Positions 1-11,149 of a DNA stretch of 25,106 bases are shown in pieces. The stretch lies in contig BEXV01000758.1 of assembly GCA_003118195.1 (NCBI GenBank), forward strand, positions 116,960 to 142,065. The letters run 5' to 3'. The notes beneath the pieces were generated by a model. The model did no database searches and was not told the DNA's origin. It saw nothing but the letters and a program-made list of their open reading frames with translations. Source of the stretch: Hemicentrotus pulcherrimus. Its lineage: Eukaryota; Echinodermata; Echinoidea; Camarodonta; Strongylocentrotidae. The position numbers and the translations under genes are program-made. Numbering within the stretch: position 1 is the stretch's first letter; each line of letters starts with the position of its first letter.

Positions 1-74
1 TATATTATGTATTGTCCTAAAATCAAAATGAAGTTAATCACAAAGTTTTCCCCTTTTTCAATAAAATTACATTA

Positions 75-245
75 CTACCGTAGTTCTTTTTCATTAATAT
101 TTATTTGTTCATGAAAAGTTATTATAATACAAGTTTTCAATAATTTTTCAAAAATTCTAACCTTGTTACATTTTAACAAGAAATGAAAAGTACGTTCTGT
201 GTCTTTACATATATCACACTGGTCATTTTCCATTAAACGCCATCT
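75..245 (-). pseudogene. non-LTR retrotransposon reverse transcriptase, decayed C-terminal end
   Basis: A minus-strand frame open for 56 codons to a TAG at 77-75 reads WRLMENDQCDICKDTERT, then FHFLLKCNK. The spacing Cys-x2-Cys-x7-His-x4-Cys matches the zinc-knuckle-like motif commonly found at the C-terminus of LINE reverse transcriptases, where it is typically followed by a short basic tail and stop. Here a tail of about 33 residues follows, ending in KELR. The frame is closed directly upstream by TGA (248-246). A further stretch in another frame (ITGLARYEYLRIYT, ending near 285) may be the shifted continuation, which would indicate decay. No catalytic domain is visible, so this is a 5'-truncated or eroded copy. 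Clade cannot be named from so short a piece. Confidence 0.5.
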
Positions 246-1107
246 TCATAAGTTATGTTTTGATGGAAATATATTTTGTATATTATGTATATATTCTTAA
301 ATATTCATATCTTGCAAGCCCTGTAATATCTCTTAACTACTCATCTCCTATAATTTCATCTCCTATCATCTTCACCGTTTCTTTCCCAAAAGGCAAGAGT
401 GCAGTTTCCTTGGATTCTTCTCCCCTTCAACATCCCCACAAAACCCTTTCAAAATGGCCCTGACGGTCCGTCAGTATAAGGAGCTCATGAAGTCGACTAT
501 TCAAGATATGACAGTTAGCAGGGCCCTATGATGAGGTATGAAGGGTAGTCAGTCTGCTAGATTTTCAGCTGTTTTCCCAACCGGGTATTATGAGCTGACT
601 GCCTTCATGTGCACCTGGGTACTGTACAAACACTGCATTGTGACGACAGAGAGGCTGAGAGCGCCAGGCTTTTATGATGGCTACTTTCCTGCACCACCAA
701 GTATCACATGCAGCCTCTTCAAAACATAATGCACATATTTTCAATCCATTCAAACATATCCATCACTGAAATTTCCAATTCTGCAAAAGCCAGGAACTAC
801 AAATACATTTGGAGAAACATATTAGACATTCTGGATTCTTAGAGAGCTATGACAATAGTGAATATTGCTCAGAAGGATTCGAGTGTGTGTTATTCTATAT
901 CAATTATTGATTTCCCTCTTCTAAATTCAATAAGCATCCACCTAGATTATTCTATTCTTGTATCATCTCAATCCCTTTTTTGTGTTTAAAAAAAAAACAA
1001 ATCAATTTATAATAATTCAAACTTTTTTTGTTTTGGTAACACTTATATCTACCATTCTTCTAAGAAATGTTTAAATCTATTTGATTTAAATACTTTCATT
1101 TGAGGAG
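246..1107. other. non-coding stretch, no gene seen
   Basis: Apart from the possible frame-shifted extension of the reverse transcriptase remnant up to about 330, nothing recognisable lies here. Open frames of about 60 codons occur on both strands in the same place (538-753), which is what chance gives. A small poly-A run lies near 990. Confidence 0.5.
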
Positions 1108-1112
1108 ACACA

Positions 1113-1146
<34 letters not shown>
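1108..1146. repeat. (CA)n microsatellite
   Basis: Nearly pure CA dinucleotide array with one T interruption near 1119. An A-rich stretch containing (AAAC)n follows at about 1147-1218. Confidence 0.95.
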
Positions 1147-1808
1147 AAGAAAACAAATCAATTAAACAAAACAAAGAAAAACACAAAAATTAATGAAAAA
1201 AACAAACAAACAAAAAACCATAAGAGACTGCTAATATTTTCCCTACAGGTATAAACAAACATTTCAACTTTCTCATGTGAATGGTCCCAAATAATATATG
1301 AATGAGTATTGTATGGCATAAAAAAAGCTGAGTCAGGTTTTCGTGACAACTTTTGGTTTCATGATTAATGCATATTTGCACAAATAACGCTTAGAAGAGA
1401 AACATTGATTACCATGCCAATTAACTGTCCTGCCCAACCAGACAATCTTTTTAAAAATGTATGCGACAGTGAGGTGATCCTCGTCAAATATTAACCAAGA
1501 AATAATCACAAATGTCTCCATCATGATTTATAACCCCCATCGTACATTGGGTAAATACACCAGGGACTGCCATTCCCCCTCCCCAAAAATATAAAGAGAG
1601 AGAAAATGTGCTAATATTTTGATTGAAGGATCAGTGATACAGTTAGTCCGAGGTCTAGTTAACATTTTGAAGTATAATGTACATTGCTACTATCATTGCC
1701 TGGACCCCGAAACAAAAACCAAAAATATAAAACACCCTAATGAACAAACAAACAACACAAAAAATTGCATTTAAAAGTTATTCTGCGAAAGATTCTAATA
1801 AGGCCAGG

Positions 1809-2114
1809 GGGGTGTTTCACAAAGATCCTAAGTCAAACTTAACTCTAAGTTGGACTTAAAAATTATGGAAAGCCATTAGCATATTTGAAATATTTTGTTA
1901 AAGTTATTTTGAAAGGCATTAATTGTTTATTCAAATCATTCATATTTTCTATCATCAATGAGATTTCATGTTCTGGATATGGAATTTATAAAAAGCCAAA
2001 AATACTTGAATTTCAGATTTTGAATAGATTTGATTTTAAGACTCCAATGGCTGTCCATAATTTTAAAGTCCAACTTAGAGTTAAGTTCTACTTAGGATCT
2101 TTGTGAAACACCCC
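1809..2114. mobile_element. palindromic MITE with 71-bp terminal inverted repeats
   Basis: The left end (1809-1879) starts GGGGTGTTTCACAAAGATCC. The right end (2044-2114) is its inverse, with only about five mismatches over 71 bases. The roughly 164-bp AT-rich core encodes nothing recognisable, and a 73-codon open frame at 1885-2106 runs through core and repeat and is not a gene. Total length is about 306 bp. Short size, long inverted repeats and no transposase fit a non-autonomous DNA transposon (miniature inverted-repeat element). The family cannot be named by eye. The bases AGATTCT sit directly after the right end (2115-2121) and also at 1790-1796, 12 bp outside the left end, so they are not a clean target duplication. 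High similarity of the two arms suggests fairly recent insertion or gene conversion. Confidence 0.88.
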
Positions 2115-2457
2115 AGATTCTGAAAAAAGATGTTCCAAGAAGACAGAGAGCCTACATCTCAAAAGGCATCCCAAATGCCCATGTCAGATATACCTGTCCA
2201 GCATGAGTAATACGTACTTTATATCAGCAAGTCTTCATTACATGTGGTTACCTGCAAATCAATTCCCCTGACTGGATTTCCAGTCCATTAGCTGTGCCTT
2301 TTATTCAGACCACTGTAAGTCAGTCAGTGAGTATGAACCAGCAGGTGCTGCTAGCTAGCTGGCTGTCCCCGCACCAGGACACTCAAAAACTCTCTAAAGA
2401 TCAAACAAGCTCCTCTTTATAACCCATTGGATGGGGATGGGATTTTGGTAGTACACA
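2115..2457. other. unique non-coding sequence, no gene seen
   Basis: Sequence to the right of the MITE. No exon-like frame or repeat is recognised; a short CTAGCTAGCTGGCT palindromic run sits near 2351-2364. Confidence 0.5.
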
Positions 2458-2471
2458 GTTCGTTCGTTCGT
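2458..2471. repeat. short (TTCG)n run
   Basis: Three tandem TTCG units, a minimal microsatellite next to the tandem duplication that starts at 2480. Confidence 0.8.
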
Positions 2472-2479
2472 GCAAAGAA

Positions 2480-2545
2480 TATCAGGGAGTACATCATCTA
2501 GATAGGAAGATCCTATCAGGGAGTCATCATCTAGATAGGAAGTAC
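2480..2545. repeat. tandem duplication, about 33-bp unit, two copies
   Basis: Two adjacent copies share TATCAGGGAG, then TCATCTAGATAGGAAG, differing by a two-base indel. The first copy spans about 2480-2513 and the second 2514-2545. This is a local slippage or unequal-exchange duplication with no coding content. Confidence 0.85.
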
Positions 2546-5309
2546 ACAGTATTTGCCACAGACGCCAGTCTGAGTCAACTGAAATGAATATTTATATAAA
2601 ACTTTTTAAAAAGATATCAAAAAGCCATGCATTTCACTACAATGTCAAATGGAAAATATAAATTGTCTATTAAGAGCCTGAAGGGCATTGATACACAGAA
2701 TCACATCACTGTCACACTGCCGTTATATGGATCTAAAATTGCTATGATCAACATTAACACAGGTAGGTGTAACATTTTGTTGGTCTATGAACTGTATGTT
2801 GTCAGTCTTGTTGATTTGTTGAGGGTACAATAATCCTTGTTGTTTTCTCAAGAGGCGATATATAATATAGCCTTATCCGTTAGTAATCTACAGACGTGAA
2901 AACAAGTTTCTCTGAAAGTACTTCAGGGAGAGTCTTGATGTGAGCCTATCACAACTCAACATTTCATTCACGTTTTCACTGGCTAATATCCCCTGAATGG
3001 AGGGATAGAAAAAAGGGTTTCACTGTGAATCTCATCATCATTATATGCTCTTGGCAATCTACAAAGAAGATAAATAAGCGACACAGAAGGAAGAGACACG
3101 ATACTATAGATGAAGAAACAGGAAAAGCCACAATCCTCTACAACAACTTAGAATCAATTTAATACATTAAAAAATCAAAACGAAAGCAGACGATTTGTTA
3201 CCTTTGCCTCGTGGTTTAATATTAGCCCCGATCATCTAACAACATGTCATCTCTTGGAATTAACATATTCCAATCCAATTATTTGCATATTCATAACACT
3301 AGAAATAATTGATTGCTTACAGGATCCGGTAACTTTGTCTCAGATTCTGAAACATGCTGCAATGATAATTATAAACCTTTAGGTCAGTCAGGAACCCCAT
3401 GACTTTTAGAAGCCGATCGCCTGTCTGATTATCAAGATATCTTTGATTGGAATTACAAATTTTGAACACCGTTTGCCAAACGGTTTTAATAACACTACAG
3501 TCTATTGGGGAAAATGAGTATGGTAAAACTGGTCACTCAAAGATCTTTTTTTACTTTTTTGAGGCACTTCTTGATCATTTTGAAGCGCAATTTTTTTAGG
3601 GCTTCAATATTACACCATATCACAGACACTGATAACACGTAGAGCCGTGTATTGCAGATTTAACATTGTTAAACGATCCCTTTAAAAATATTACCACCTG
3701 TTTTGTTATTAAAGTACCATATATACCATAACTGACTGCAGTACAATTAGAATTTTTAGCGATTTTCTGAAAGATACAAGTATTTCGCCTAATCATTCTC
3801 TCACAAATAATACATGTAGCTGAGAATGAAGCTTGTACATACAAATCTCTTTTCAAGGTGGAGTTAGCTGGACAATACATATGATTTCATTGTCTTTCTT
3901 TATCAACAAAAGAAGGGAGAGGATATTTTTGATTAGCTATGATCATGGTTTCATCAAGCAAATGTTATTTGTGAAGCAATGATGTATTATTGATATGCTC
4001 CCACCCACGTGTGCGCCTGCTAAAGTACATCTGGTAAGGACGTGAGAACATCCTTATTGTGTACCGTATCTAGGCAACAGCACAACGCTTCTACTTGGTG
4101 AGATTATGTCTGGCTTCACAGTTTAACGTATTATGGTTTATATGGTCTATTCCTCTTCAAAGTGCAAGAACAAAAGTACATCTACAATGCTTCAATTATG
4201 CATGCATGCACATCGATATATTGGTATAGAGGAAGCAAATTGAGATGGGTATAGAGAATGTCAGATTTGGTATGAATTCTAATTCGCACTTTCCATCTTC
4301 TAAAGAAAAAAATTGAAAATTGATTCCTCATCTATGGAGACATGAGCCTTAACTAAAGTTCTTTCTTCAGAAAGTACTCACACAAGTTTCATACAACCTT
4401 TTTTCTTTATTCTTCTACAATAGCTTTGTGGAAAAGGTAATTTTTTTCTCCCATTTCTAAATTGATTCTACACAGCTCAAAGTAAAAGCTCAAGAACATA
4501 TCAGGAAGAAAGTTTTGTCAGAAAAAGAATTAAACTGGGCTATATTGCTCTATACTCCCATATAATTTCTCACTAATTGTAATTTACTTTAGAAATCAGA
4601 GTTCCCCCTTTAAATAACACTCCTCACAGTTAAATACATCTACATATGTCCCTCAATCATGATCAACAAAGATTCATTGTTAGAACAGATAAAGCTCCCA
4701 TCTGCTTGTCAAATCTACATGTAACATCAATGCTACATGATAGAGAGTGGGAGAAACAGTCTTCTAGATACATGTACCACCTCATCAACAGCTCCAGTCT
4801 AAATGCAATATGGATGTTCCACACGCATCATCACCCACCTATAAAAGCCTCATTTTCACCCCACCCTTCTACTCGATGAGCCATAGAAAGTTCAAGATCA
4901 TTCAGATGAATGAGAATGAGAATGTGTGAATCTCAAAATCTCTCTAACACCAAATCTAATCCTTCATAATGGAAATGGCTGTGTAATATTGGTCCGGAAT
5001 GAAGGATATATTTAATGCAATGTTAAAAGGTATGGCTAAGTTTATAAAGGTCAGAAGGGTAGAACAAACTTGATGAATCAAATTTTCCCATTTTTAGATT
5101 TACCAATAAGGGAAGAAAGTGCACTAATGTAGGATATAACGATATCCAAACAATCTCCAAACAGTTTTCTGTTAAGACTATTTGCAGTAAATCAAAATAG
5201 CTATGAGACTTGTTTTGGATGTATCCAAATAGCCAACAAGATCTGTGAATGGAAAAATGGGTACAAATGCTTAACACAACTTGGAGCCAATTTGGATTTA
5301 CGGATTTTC
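2546..5309. other. long unique non-coding stretch, no gene seen
   Basis: AT-rich sequence without a recognisable exon, RNA gene or repeat family. The longest open frames (86 codons minus at 3620-3880, 84 codons minus at 5023-5277, 77 codons plus at 4646-4879) have no domain, motif or splice context that I recognise. Candidate minus-strand donors, for example near 3200 (CAAAGGTAAC), are not preceded by an open frame. Confidence 0.55.
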
Positions 5310-5540
5310 ACAATTATGAATGATTTGGTTTCTTTTTATACCCTACTGCTACTAAAGAAAGCATGTGAATGCTTGAATGTAAGCAACCAGGGAGTTGATG
5401 GCTTTTCGTCCTCTCTGAGGGACTTTGTAATAAGGAGTACTGCCTTACCAAAGGGCACTAGCTGATCCACTTGGTCTTGAATCCAGGACCTCCCTGATTA
5501 CAAGACTACTGATGTACTTACTGCACCATTGCGCCTCCAC
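5310..5540 (-). mobile_element. tRNA-derived SINE (Thr-tRNA-like head)
   Basis: Read on the minus strand, the head begins near 5540 with GGCGCAATGGTGCAGTAAGT, a box A-like element (plus 5516-5528). About 30 bases later comes GGTCCTGGATTCAAGACC (plus 5473-5490), a box B-like element. The anticodon-arm region AGTCTTGTAATC places TGT at the anticodon, hence the threonine-tRNA comparison. The body follows with GTGCCCTTTGGTAAGGCAG and CCCTCAGAGAGGACGAAAAG, both resembling conserved blocks of widespread invertebrate SINE bodies. The tail runs to about 5310 through GTAGGGTATAAAAAGAAACC. It encodes no protein and would be transcribed by RNA polymerase III and mobilised by a partner LINE. It has several substitutions against canonical boxes, so it is probably an old copy. 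Both ends are approximate. Confidence 0.72.
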
Positions 5541-6045
5541 TTCTTTTTCAATAAATTCTAAATTCTGAAAATCAAATGAACTGAGCCATAGAGACAGAGC
5601 GTCGAAAAGAAAGAGAACAAATGTTTTTGCTTTCAAAGTGAATTCAAAGTTAAGTTCATCACAAAATCAGACTATTTCTCATAACTGGTACTAGAAGTCT
5701 TCTACTGAGAAATCTTTGATGCAGCTTAGTTACTCAACCTCCTATAGATTTGTTTCATTTACTCTATATGACTAAAGTGCACATATTATTTACTGAGAGC
5801 CAAAAGGGCATCAATTTTGATCATTTAGCAGAGTTACTGCCCTTTCAGCTCTCAGCTAATGATGTATAAAGGGCAAGGACGGGCTATCCTGTTCAATGGG
5901 ACAGGAGTTGGTATTGATAGTTTCTATAGAACACTACCAAGTGAAACCAGAGGCAGGTTCTACTAGCCCTTTGGCAGATTAATTATCGCATGTCTTTTAT
6001 CTCTGCAGCTCAGTCCAGGTATATCTCTGCTAGATTGGGTGCAGG
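5541..6045. other. unique non-coding sequence, no gene seen
   Basis: No exon or repeat is recognised between the SINE and the CAGG array. A 117-codon minus frame at 5963-6316 overlaps its right edge. Its cysteine/proline-rich part comes from the CAGG repeat, and it has no recognisable domain. Confidence 0.5.
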
Positions 6046-6068
6046 ATGGCAGGCAGGCAGGCAGGCAG
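6046..6068. repeat. (GGCA)n microsatellite
   Basis: Four to five GGCA units, followed by degenerate G/C-rich sequence to about 6090. The complementary motif CCTGCCTGCC recurs at 6687-6701. Confidence 0.85.
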
Positions 6069-6169
6069 TCAGGGCAGGGCGGGCGGGCCTGGGAAAGGAT
6101 ACCAATCCCCAAATTAAGAAAATCACATCTCTGATTGAGTACGCTCTCCGGCTTCACACAACCGAACGA

Positions 6170-6310
6170 CGCTGACGATGATGACCGACCGGCACACAGA
6201 TCCGCACGCACACGCACGTTCAGCATGCATAATCCTTGGTTTACATTTGTATGGAACGTTTCGTGCGCTGAATAATCAATTGGATTATGTATGCTCAACA
6301 AACTTGGAAA
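6170..6310. other. GC-richer complex segment, possible regulatory element
   Basis: This block is unusually CpG-rich for the window (CCGACCGGCAC, CGCACGCACACGCACG). It also holds homeodomain-like words, including GCATAATCC (an Otx/bicoid-like TAATCC core) and AATCAATTGGATTA. No splice-framed exon is apparent. Calling it regulatory is inference from composition only. Confidence 0.2.
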
Positions 6311-6337
6311 TTGCATCGGGGCATGACTGGATTGATG

Positions 6338-6367
6338 GGGGAAGGGGGAGGGGGGTCAGGACAGGCG
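6338..6367. repeat. G-rich tract
   Basis: Runs of five, five and six G are followed by GGCGGG, which could fold as a G-quadruplex on the plus strand. Confidence 0.6.
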
Positions 6368-6538
6368 GGATGCAATCTGAACTAGGTGACGCATGAAGTC
6401 TTACTCCATCAAATAAACGCACAGTTGTGACAAAGTAAGAGCTTACCCAGATTCACAGGTTTCTTAATAATACTCTTTAACATCTCCGATCAATCAAAGA
6501 AATATCACCATAGCAATCGATCAATGGGTATGAATGGA

Positions 6539-6562
6539 AGGAGAGGGAGAGGGGGGGGGGGC
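6539..6562. repeat. GA-rich then poly-G run
   Basis: GAGAGGGAGA leads into an uninterrupted run of about eleven G. This is a low-complexity, length-unstable tract. Confidence 0.8.
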
Positions 6563-8040
6563 AGGGAAGGTATTTTGTAGTAGTAGAAAAAGATGAATGA
6601 ACATTAATCAGAGGAAAAGACACCATCACTCAGTCATGGATGACTCAGCTCGAGTCTGGCAGACACCCTGGACCATTGCCTACCTGGCCTGCCTGCCTGC
6701 CATACTCTACAGAAAAGATCAATGATACGTGCGACACCCATTTAAAAAACAGGGTAGTGGAGAAGTAGAGAAAAAAATTCCCCAGGGCAGCGGGATGGGG
6801 ATGAGAAAGAATGAATAGAGCTCAAGTCAATTTAATCACTTACTCCATATGATGGGACATGAATGAAAGCAGGATGAAAGCCAGTGGCTTGCTCAAATGG
6901 TTTGCTATTAACATGCCCAAGGAAAAGAAAAACAATTTGCAATTGAAATCCTCTGATTGTTATGCACTCATTCTGGATTCTTCATGTACAGCTCTTCTTT
7001 TTATTCTGTGATTGTTGAAAAATTCAGAGTAAAAATAATCTGATTTTCAAACAAAAAGTACAGGAAAATACACATGTTCCCTCTTTTAATTTTGTATAGT
7101 CTTCCACGATACAAAATATTTTGCAGATTCGACATCAAGTACACTTGAAAAAAACATAAAAGAAAATATATTAATTTTTTTTTTTAGTCTGCAACATCTA
7201 TGGGTCAATTCAATGGTCTTGAAGTTTTCACAAACAAGATATTGAGGGTGTTAGAACATGAAACAAGATTGATAGAACAGAAATTGTAGAAAAACCTCAA
7301 GAATGTTTAGACTTTTTATCCAAAGGGAGGTCTTTAAAAAACCCTTCTCAAAATTTCCATGACACATTATCGAGCTTGACGCTCTAGCTTCTGTCAGTGA
7401 ATTTGGTGTCAAGCATTAATTATATGCAGTGAGTCATTGTATCCCAATCTAGCCCAGACAAAATCTAAAATGGCTTCATTCACAGACCAGGCGGGGTCCA
7501 CCTTTTTCAGACATGCTCAATTGACAACAAAGCATGATTTACCCTCAAATTTTCCTCCCTCTCTCCGTCCCATGCTTGCCTCTCCTCCATAGCCGCCTTC
7601 TGCCTTTTTCCTGTGTAATTCTTCTCAAAATGTACCTTCCTTTGTTGTCTGGAATATTCTCTTCGTTTTTCACCTAATTCTCAACCTTAATTTGCCTTCT
7701 TATCAAAAGTAACCCTTTTCTCCCACCCCCTACCAATGTATTCTAGCATTCTTCATTCTACCACTGCTAACATGGTCATCTCACATGTAACAACTAAACT
7801 GATAAAAACTTTATTCTCACCTCTTTACACACTTTACAATTCTAAAATCAATAATATGAGATGTATTAGCACATGTTGAGTTTCATTTTATACAAACCTG
7901 GGCATCCAGGCACTCAATGATATTGTTATCATAACACTGAAACAACATAAAAATCTGTTTACAGCATAGCATGGTTATCAAGATATTGTATAAGGATCAA
8001 AATCTGACGTAATGACTTTGATCAAGAGGGAACTGGCACG
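6563..8040. other. unique non-coding stretch, no gene seen
   Basis: AT-rich, with no open frame in either strand long enough to suggest an exon with splice sites. A pyrimidine-rich patch lies at about 7550-7680. Confidence 0.5.
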
Positions 8041-8180
8041 CACCATTCACATGAGATGGTTTAATTAGAGCCTAAATTACAGGTCCTTTTGCAGGCTGGG
8101 CTGATTAAAAATCTCTACCATACGCTCCCAGGGCAGCACCAATCTCCTTTCATTTGCCACTTTAATTTGCAGCCCTCTAC
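8041..8180. promoter_or_regulatory. candidate cis-regulatory block, homeodomain-site rich
   Basis: The block holds several homeodomain-type cores in about 110 bases: GGTTTAATTAGAG, CCTAAATTACAGG, CTGATTAAAAAT and CTTTAATTTGCAG. These are set among GC-richer unique sequence (GCAGGCTGGGCTG, CTCCCAGGGCAGCACC). It is not low-complexity and does not look like an exon. AT-rich background will yield such cores often, so the regulatory reading rests on clustering and composition only. It would need cross-species conservation to stand. Confidence 0.25.
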
Positions 8181-10490
8181 AAAATGAGCACCTCTAGAAT
8201 ATTTTCGCAAAACAAGTAAGCCGTTACTGTTGTTGTTTCCCACATATGGTACTGGATGTGGTAATCTTAAGTTAGTGATTAAGTTACCGAGATGGTATGG
8301 AAGAGAAACGGTTCTTGATGTTCTTCTTTACATTGCGTTAATGATTCATGGTGCACAAGGGGCAGTTGGAAGTAGGTAAAATGAGTGGGAGAAATTGATG
8401 AGGAAAGTAGAAGGTTATAAATTCATCACATGATATATGGCTAAAAACATTTGTTCATTATCATCCATCACAGAGGCCGTTTTGAGTCAATAAAGCTGAG
8501 AAAGATGCAGTGTTAAAAAAAAAAGTATAGGTTATAAATGAAAGGCATAAAATACAGCAAAAAAAAAAGCTCACTTAACAGAACTTACGACACCGATCTG
8601 TGGCTTGGAAAACCCAAAAGCTTTTAGACCACACTTATTGGGCCTATAAAGGTGTCATGCCTTCTCTATAGTTTTATAACTTGATGAATATTGATGTAAG
8701 ATTTGCCATTAACACGAGTTAATCATTGATCTAAGCTCCAAAGTTCTAAAGAGCGTACATTCTAAACCAAAAACACCCTTGATGGAAGAGAGTAAAAGAT
8801 ACACAGCTGAGAGCTGGTTAGAGCCTGCAAAAAAGGTACAAAATATATTTTTGAGAAGATCTACATGTAAGATCTTTATCAGCACTGCGTATCACTTCTT
8901 ACACTTTTCATTGATGACATTTGGAACAAAATTCATGTATAAAAATGAAAACATATCCTCAAATATTAAATTGAAACATTTCCTGCAATGTATAGGAAAT
9001 AACTTGTCTGTGCTAATTTTCATCAATTTGGGTGAAATAGAGTGTCTCCTTTATATGTTGCAGTGCATAAACGGCAACATATGTAAGTGACACAAAATAC
9101 CAGCATATATTGGTAAGATAAAATCTACATACTGATTATTTTCTCAATATTTACAAAGCTTTGACGACCATTTTATTTTTATGTTGAAGGTTATATGATA
9201 TTTTTGTTGTCGGTTGAAATTTAATGTTTGATTTTCTCTATGACTGAAACAATGTAATTTTCATACAAGGATTCATTTTTAGCTTATATATCATTTCTAT
9301 GTAACCTTTTTCCCCATCCAATTCACAACACTGAGCATCTGCAAATTCACCAAGTCTAAACTTGACCACAGACAAGTACACATAATATAGTACTCTAGCA
9401 AAGTTGGGAACATGACACCCAAGTTCCATCTTATCGCACTTAATTTTGTGTTAAAAGATTGGATGAAATGAATCTTTCACACCTTGGAAGATCAAAAATA
9501 GCAGCAAGGTCATTTATAAATTGATACTAAATATTCAAATTGCAGAATCTCATATTGTATTGATTGAATCGGGACAGATGGAAGGAGAGATTCATCATTG
9601 GGAAGGAAAAAACAACTTTAAAGTGGTGGATACATATGATGAGCACACTCCTGCAGGTTTTCAAAGAAATATCTGAAAATAGAAAATAAAATCTCAGAAA
9701 CAATAAATTTTAGTGCTTGCTTTCGCTCGTAGAAAATTTGCTCTAGTACTAAATAATATGCATCAATATCTTTCATCAATTAACTCATATACCTGTAATG
9801 CTTAGGTTTATGGTAAAACTATGTTTGATGTTGTTATTCCAAATGACCAGACAGCATGCTACTTATAGGAAACGTTGTACTTGTGTTATCAACCAAGCCG
9901 AAATTGATCGAGAATCCCAGCAGTGCCAGCCTCTGGTTTGGTAAGGGGAAGGTTTTGAGTTCATTACGTATCTCGCTTAAAATTCCCAGCCAAATTTCAA
10001 ATAGAGTATTAATGCAATGTTTTCTTATCATCATTTATTATACTATTCACCTTGACATATCATGTTTATATATAATTGAGGGCTAGGGGTAGTTGCATGA
10101 TTAAAGGTCTAGATAAAAACACTATTTTGAACTGGAAAGAAAGTAATTTTCAGACATATCCTATAGAGATTAAAATAACAAAATAATTTGTAGTTATATT
10201 AACAGAAAAAACAACCTTGGTCAACAGTCGCTTTGAATGGTTTCATTTTTGGCTGAACTAAGACCTTTACAACATGTGCCAAATCTCAACATACGTGTAT
10301 TTTACACCAAAAAAGACATCACCATAAGTGACCAGTAATCAAATGGCACTTTAATAGTTACTTTATGATTATCTCAAATAGATCTAAATTAATTTACTTG
10401 AATTATTGGTAAGTTTGAACCTATTGTCAAAATGTCATTTTGGGCGACACAGAATTGCCCTAACAAGTAATTTGTTTCTCTTTATGACCT
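8181..10490. other. long unique non-coding stretch, no gene seen
   Basis: Nothing recognisable as exon, RNA or repeat family. A 103-codon plus frame (8779-9090) and overlapping frames of 66 (minus) and 76 (plus) codons at 9834-10086 have no identifiable domain. GTTTGGTAAGG near 9940 resembles a plus-strand donor, but no partner exon was seen. Confidence 0.5.
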
Positions 10491-10735
10491 GGATAGATTC
10501 GAGAACATCAGTTCCATTCAAAACACAGCTGATTGAGACTTCTACACCAGCGGAGAGAGTCAAAGCGCTTCGATGGTTGCCAGCTCTTCTTCCTAACTCT
10601 AGCAGCCGCATCCAAGCCAGAAATAATACCAGCAAACATTAAATCAGCAACTCTCTTATCCCTACTCTGCCTGGTTTGGGATCTTGCCAAGTTCCAATTA
10701 CCCTGCCTCACCGTCTGACTCAAGGGGGCACTATA
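10491..10735. other. GC-richer unique block, function unknown
   Basis: Base composition is clearly less AT-rich than its flanks. Three overlapping frames (10435-10635 minus, 10508-10723 minus, 10533-10718 plus) are all open for 60-70 codons. Openness on both strands argues against simple coding and for composition bias. Possible regulatory element or old repeat. Confidence 0.2.
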
Positions 10736-10930
10736 CCCTATTTGACGATGGTTATCTACAATACCTATCTCATTGGATGAGCTCTGTAACTTTATATCTA
10801 TAGTAGAAGTGAGCTAGCTGATTCAATGCCAAGATAAATGCATGCACCAGAGAGAGGGAAAACAAAGGGGAGAGTGGGGTGACATATTGGGCACTGGGCA
10901 GGGAGGAAGAGAAAGGAGAGTAAGAGCAAG

Positions 10931-10955
10931 ATATATATATATATATATATATATT

Positions 10956-10998
<43 letters not shown>
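10931..10998. repeat. compound microsatellite (AT)n-(AG)n-(G)n
   Basis: An AT array at 10931-10954 is followed by AG repeats at about 10961-10990 and a G run to 10998. Arrays of this length are commonly polymorphic. They create spurious IYIYIY and ERERER open frames on both strands. Confidence 0.97.
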
Positions 10999-10999
<1 letters not shown>

Positions 11000-11115
11000 A
11001 GGGTGGAAAAAGCGAAAGAGATCAAACTAAGAATGAAAAAGGCGATTGCAAGACAGAAGTTACAGAGAAATATAAATAAAAGATAGAAATAAATTGGGTA
11101 TCCATAATTAGAAGC

Positions 11116-11149
11116 AATAATAATAATAATAATAATGATAATAATAATA
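11116..11149. repeat. (AAT)n microsatellite
   Basis: Trinucleotide array with one ATG interruption, directly abutting GTGGGTTCTTGTATAGCGC at 11150-11168. Confidence 0.95.

Noticed and set aside
1885..2106. 73-codon plus-strand open frame
   Set aside because: Lies inside the MITE core and right inverted repeat.
3150..3205. Minus-strand donor-like CAAAGGTAAC preceded by CCACGAGGCAAAG
   Set aside because: All three frames upstream are closed by stops within a few codons.
5963..6316. 117-codon minus-strand open frame, the longest but one in the window
   Set aside because: Its Cys/Pro-rich part is produced by the CAGG microsatellite, it overlaps open frames on the plus strand, and no domain is recognisable.
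8779..9090. 103-codon plus-strand open frame
   Set aside because: AT-rich sequence with no domain or splice evidence; consistent with chance.
9700..9770. Slight resemblance of GTGCTTGCTTTCGCTCG to the 5' end of U6 snRNA
   Set aside because: Similarity stops after about a dozen bases and the rest of U6 is absent.
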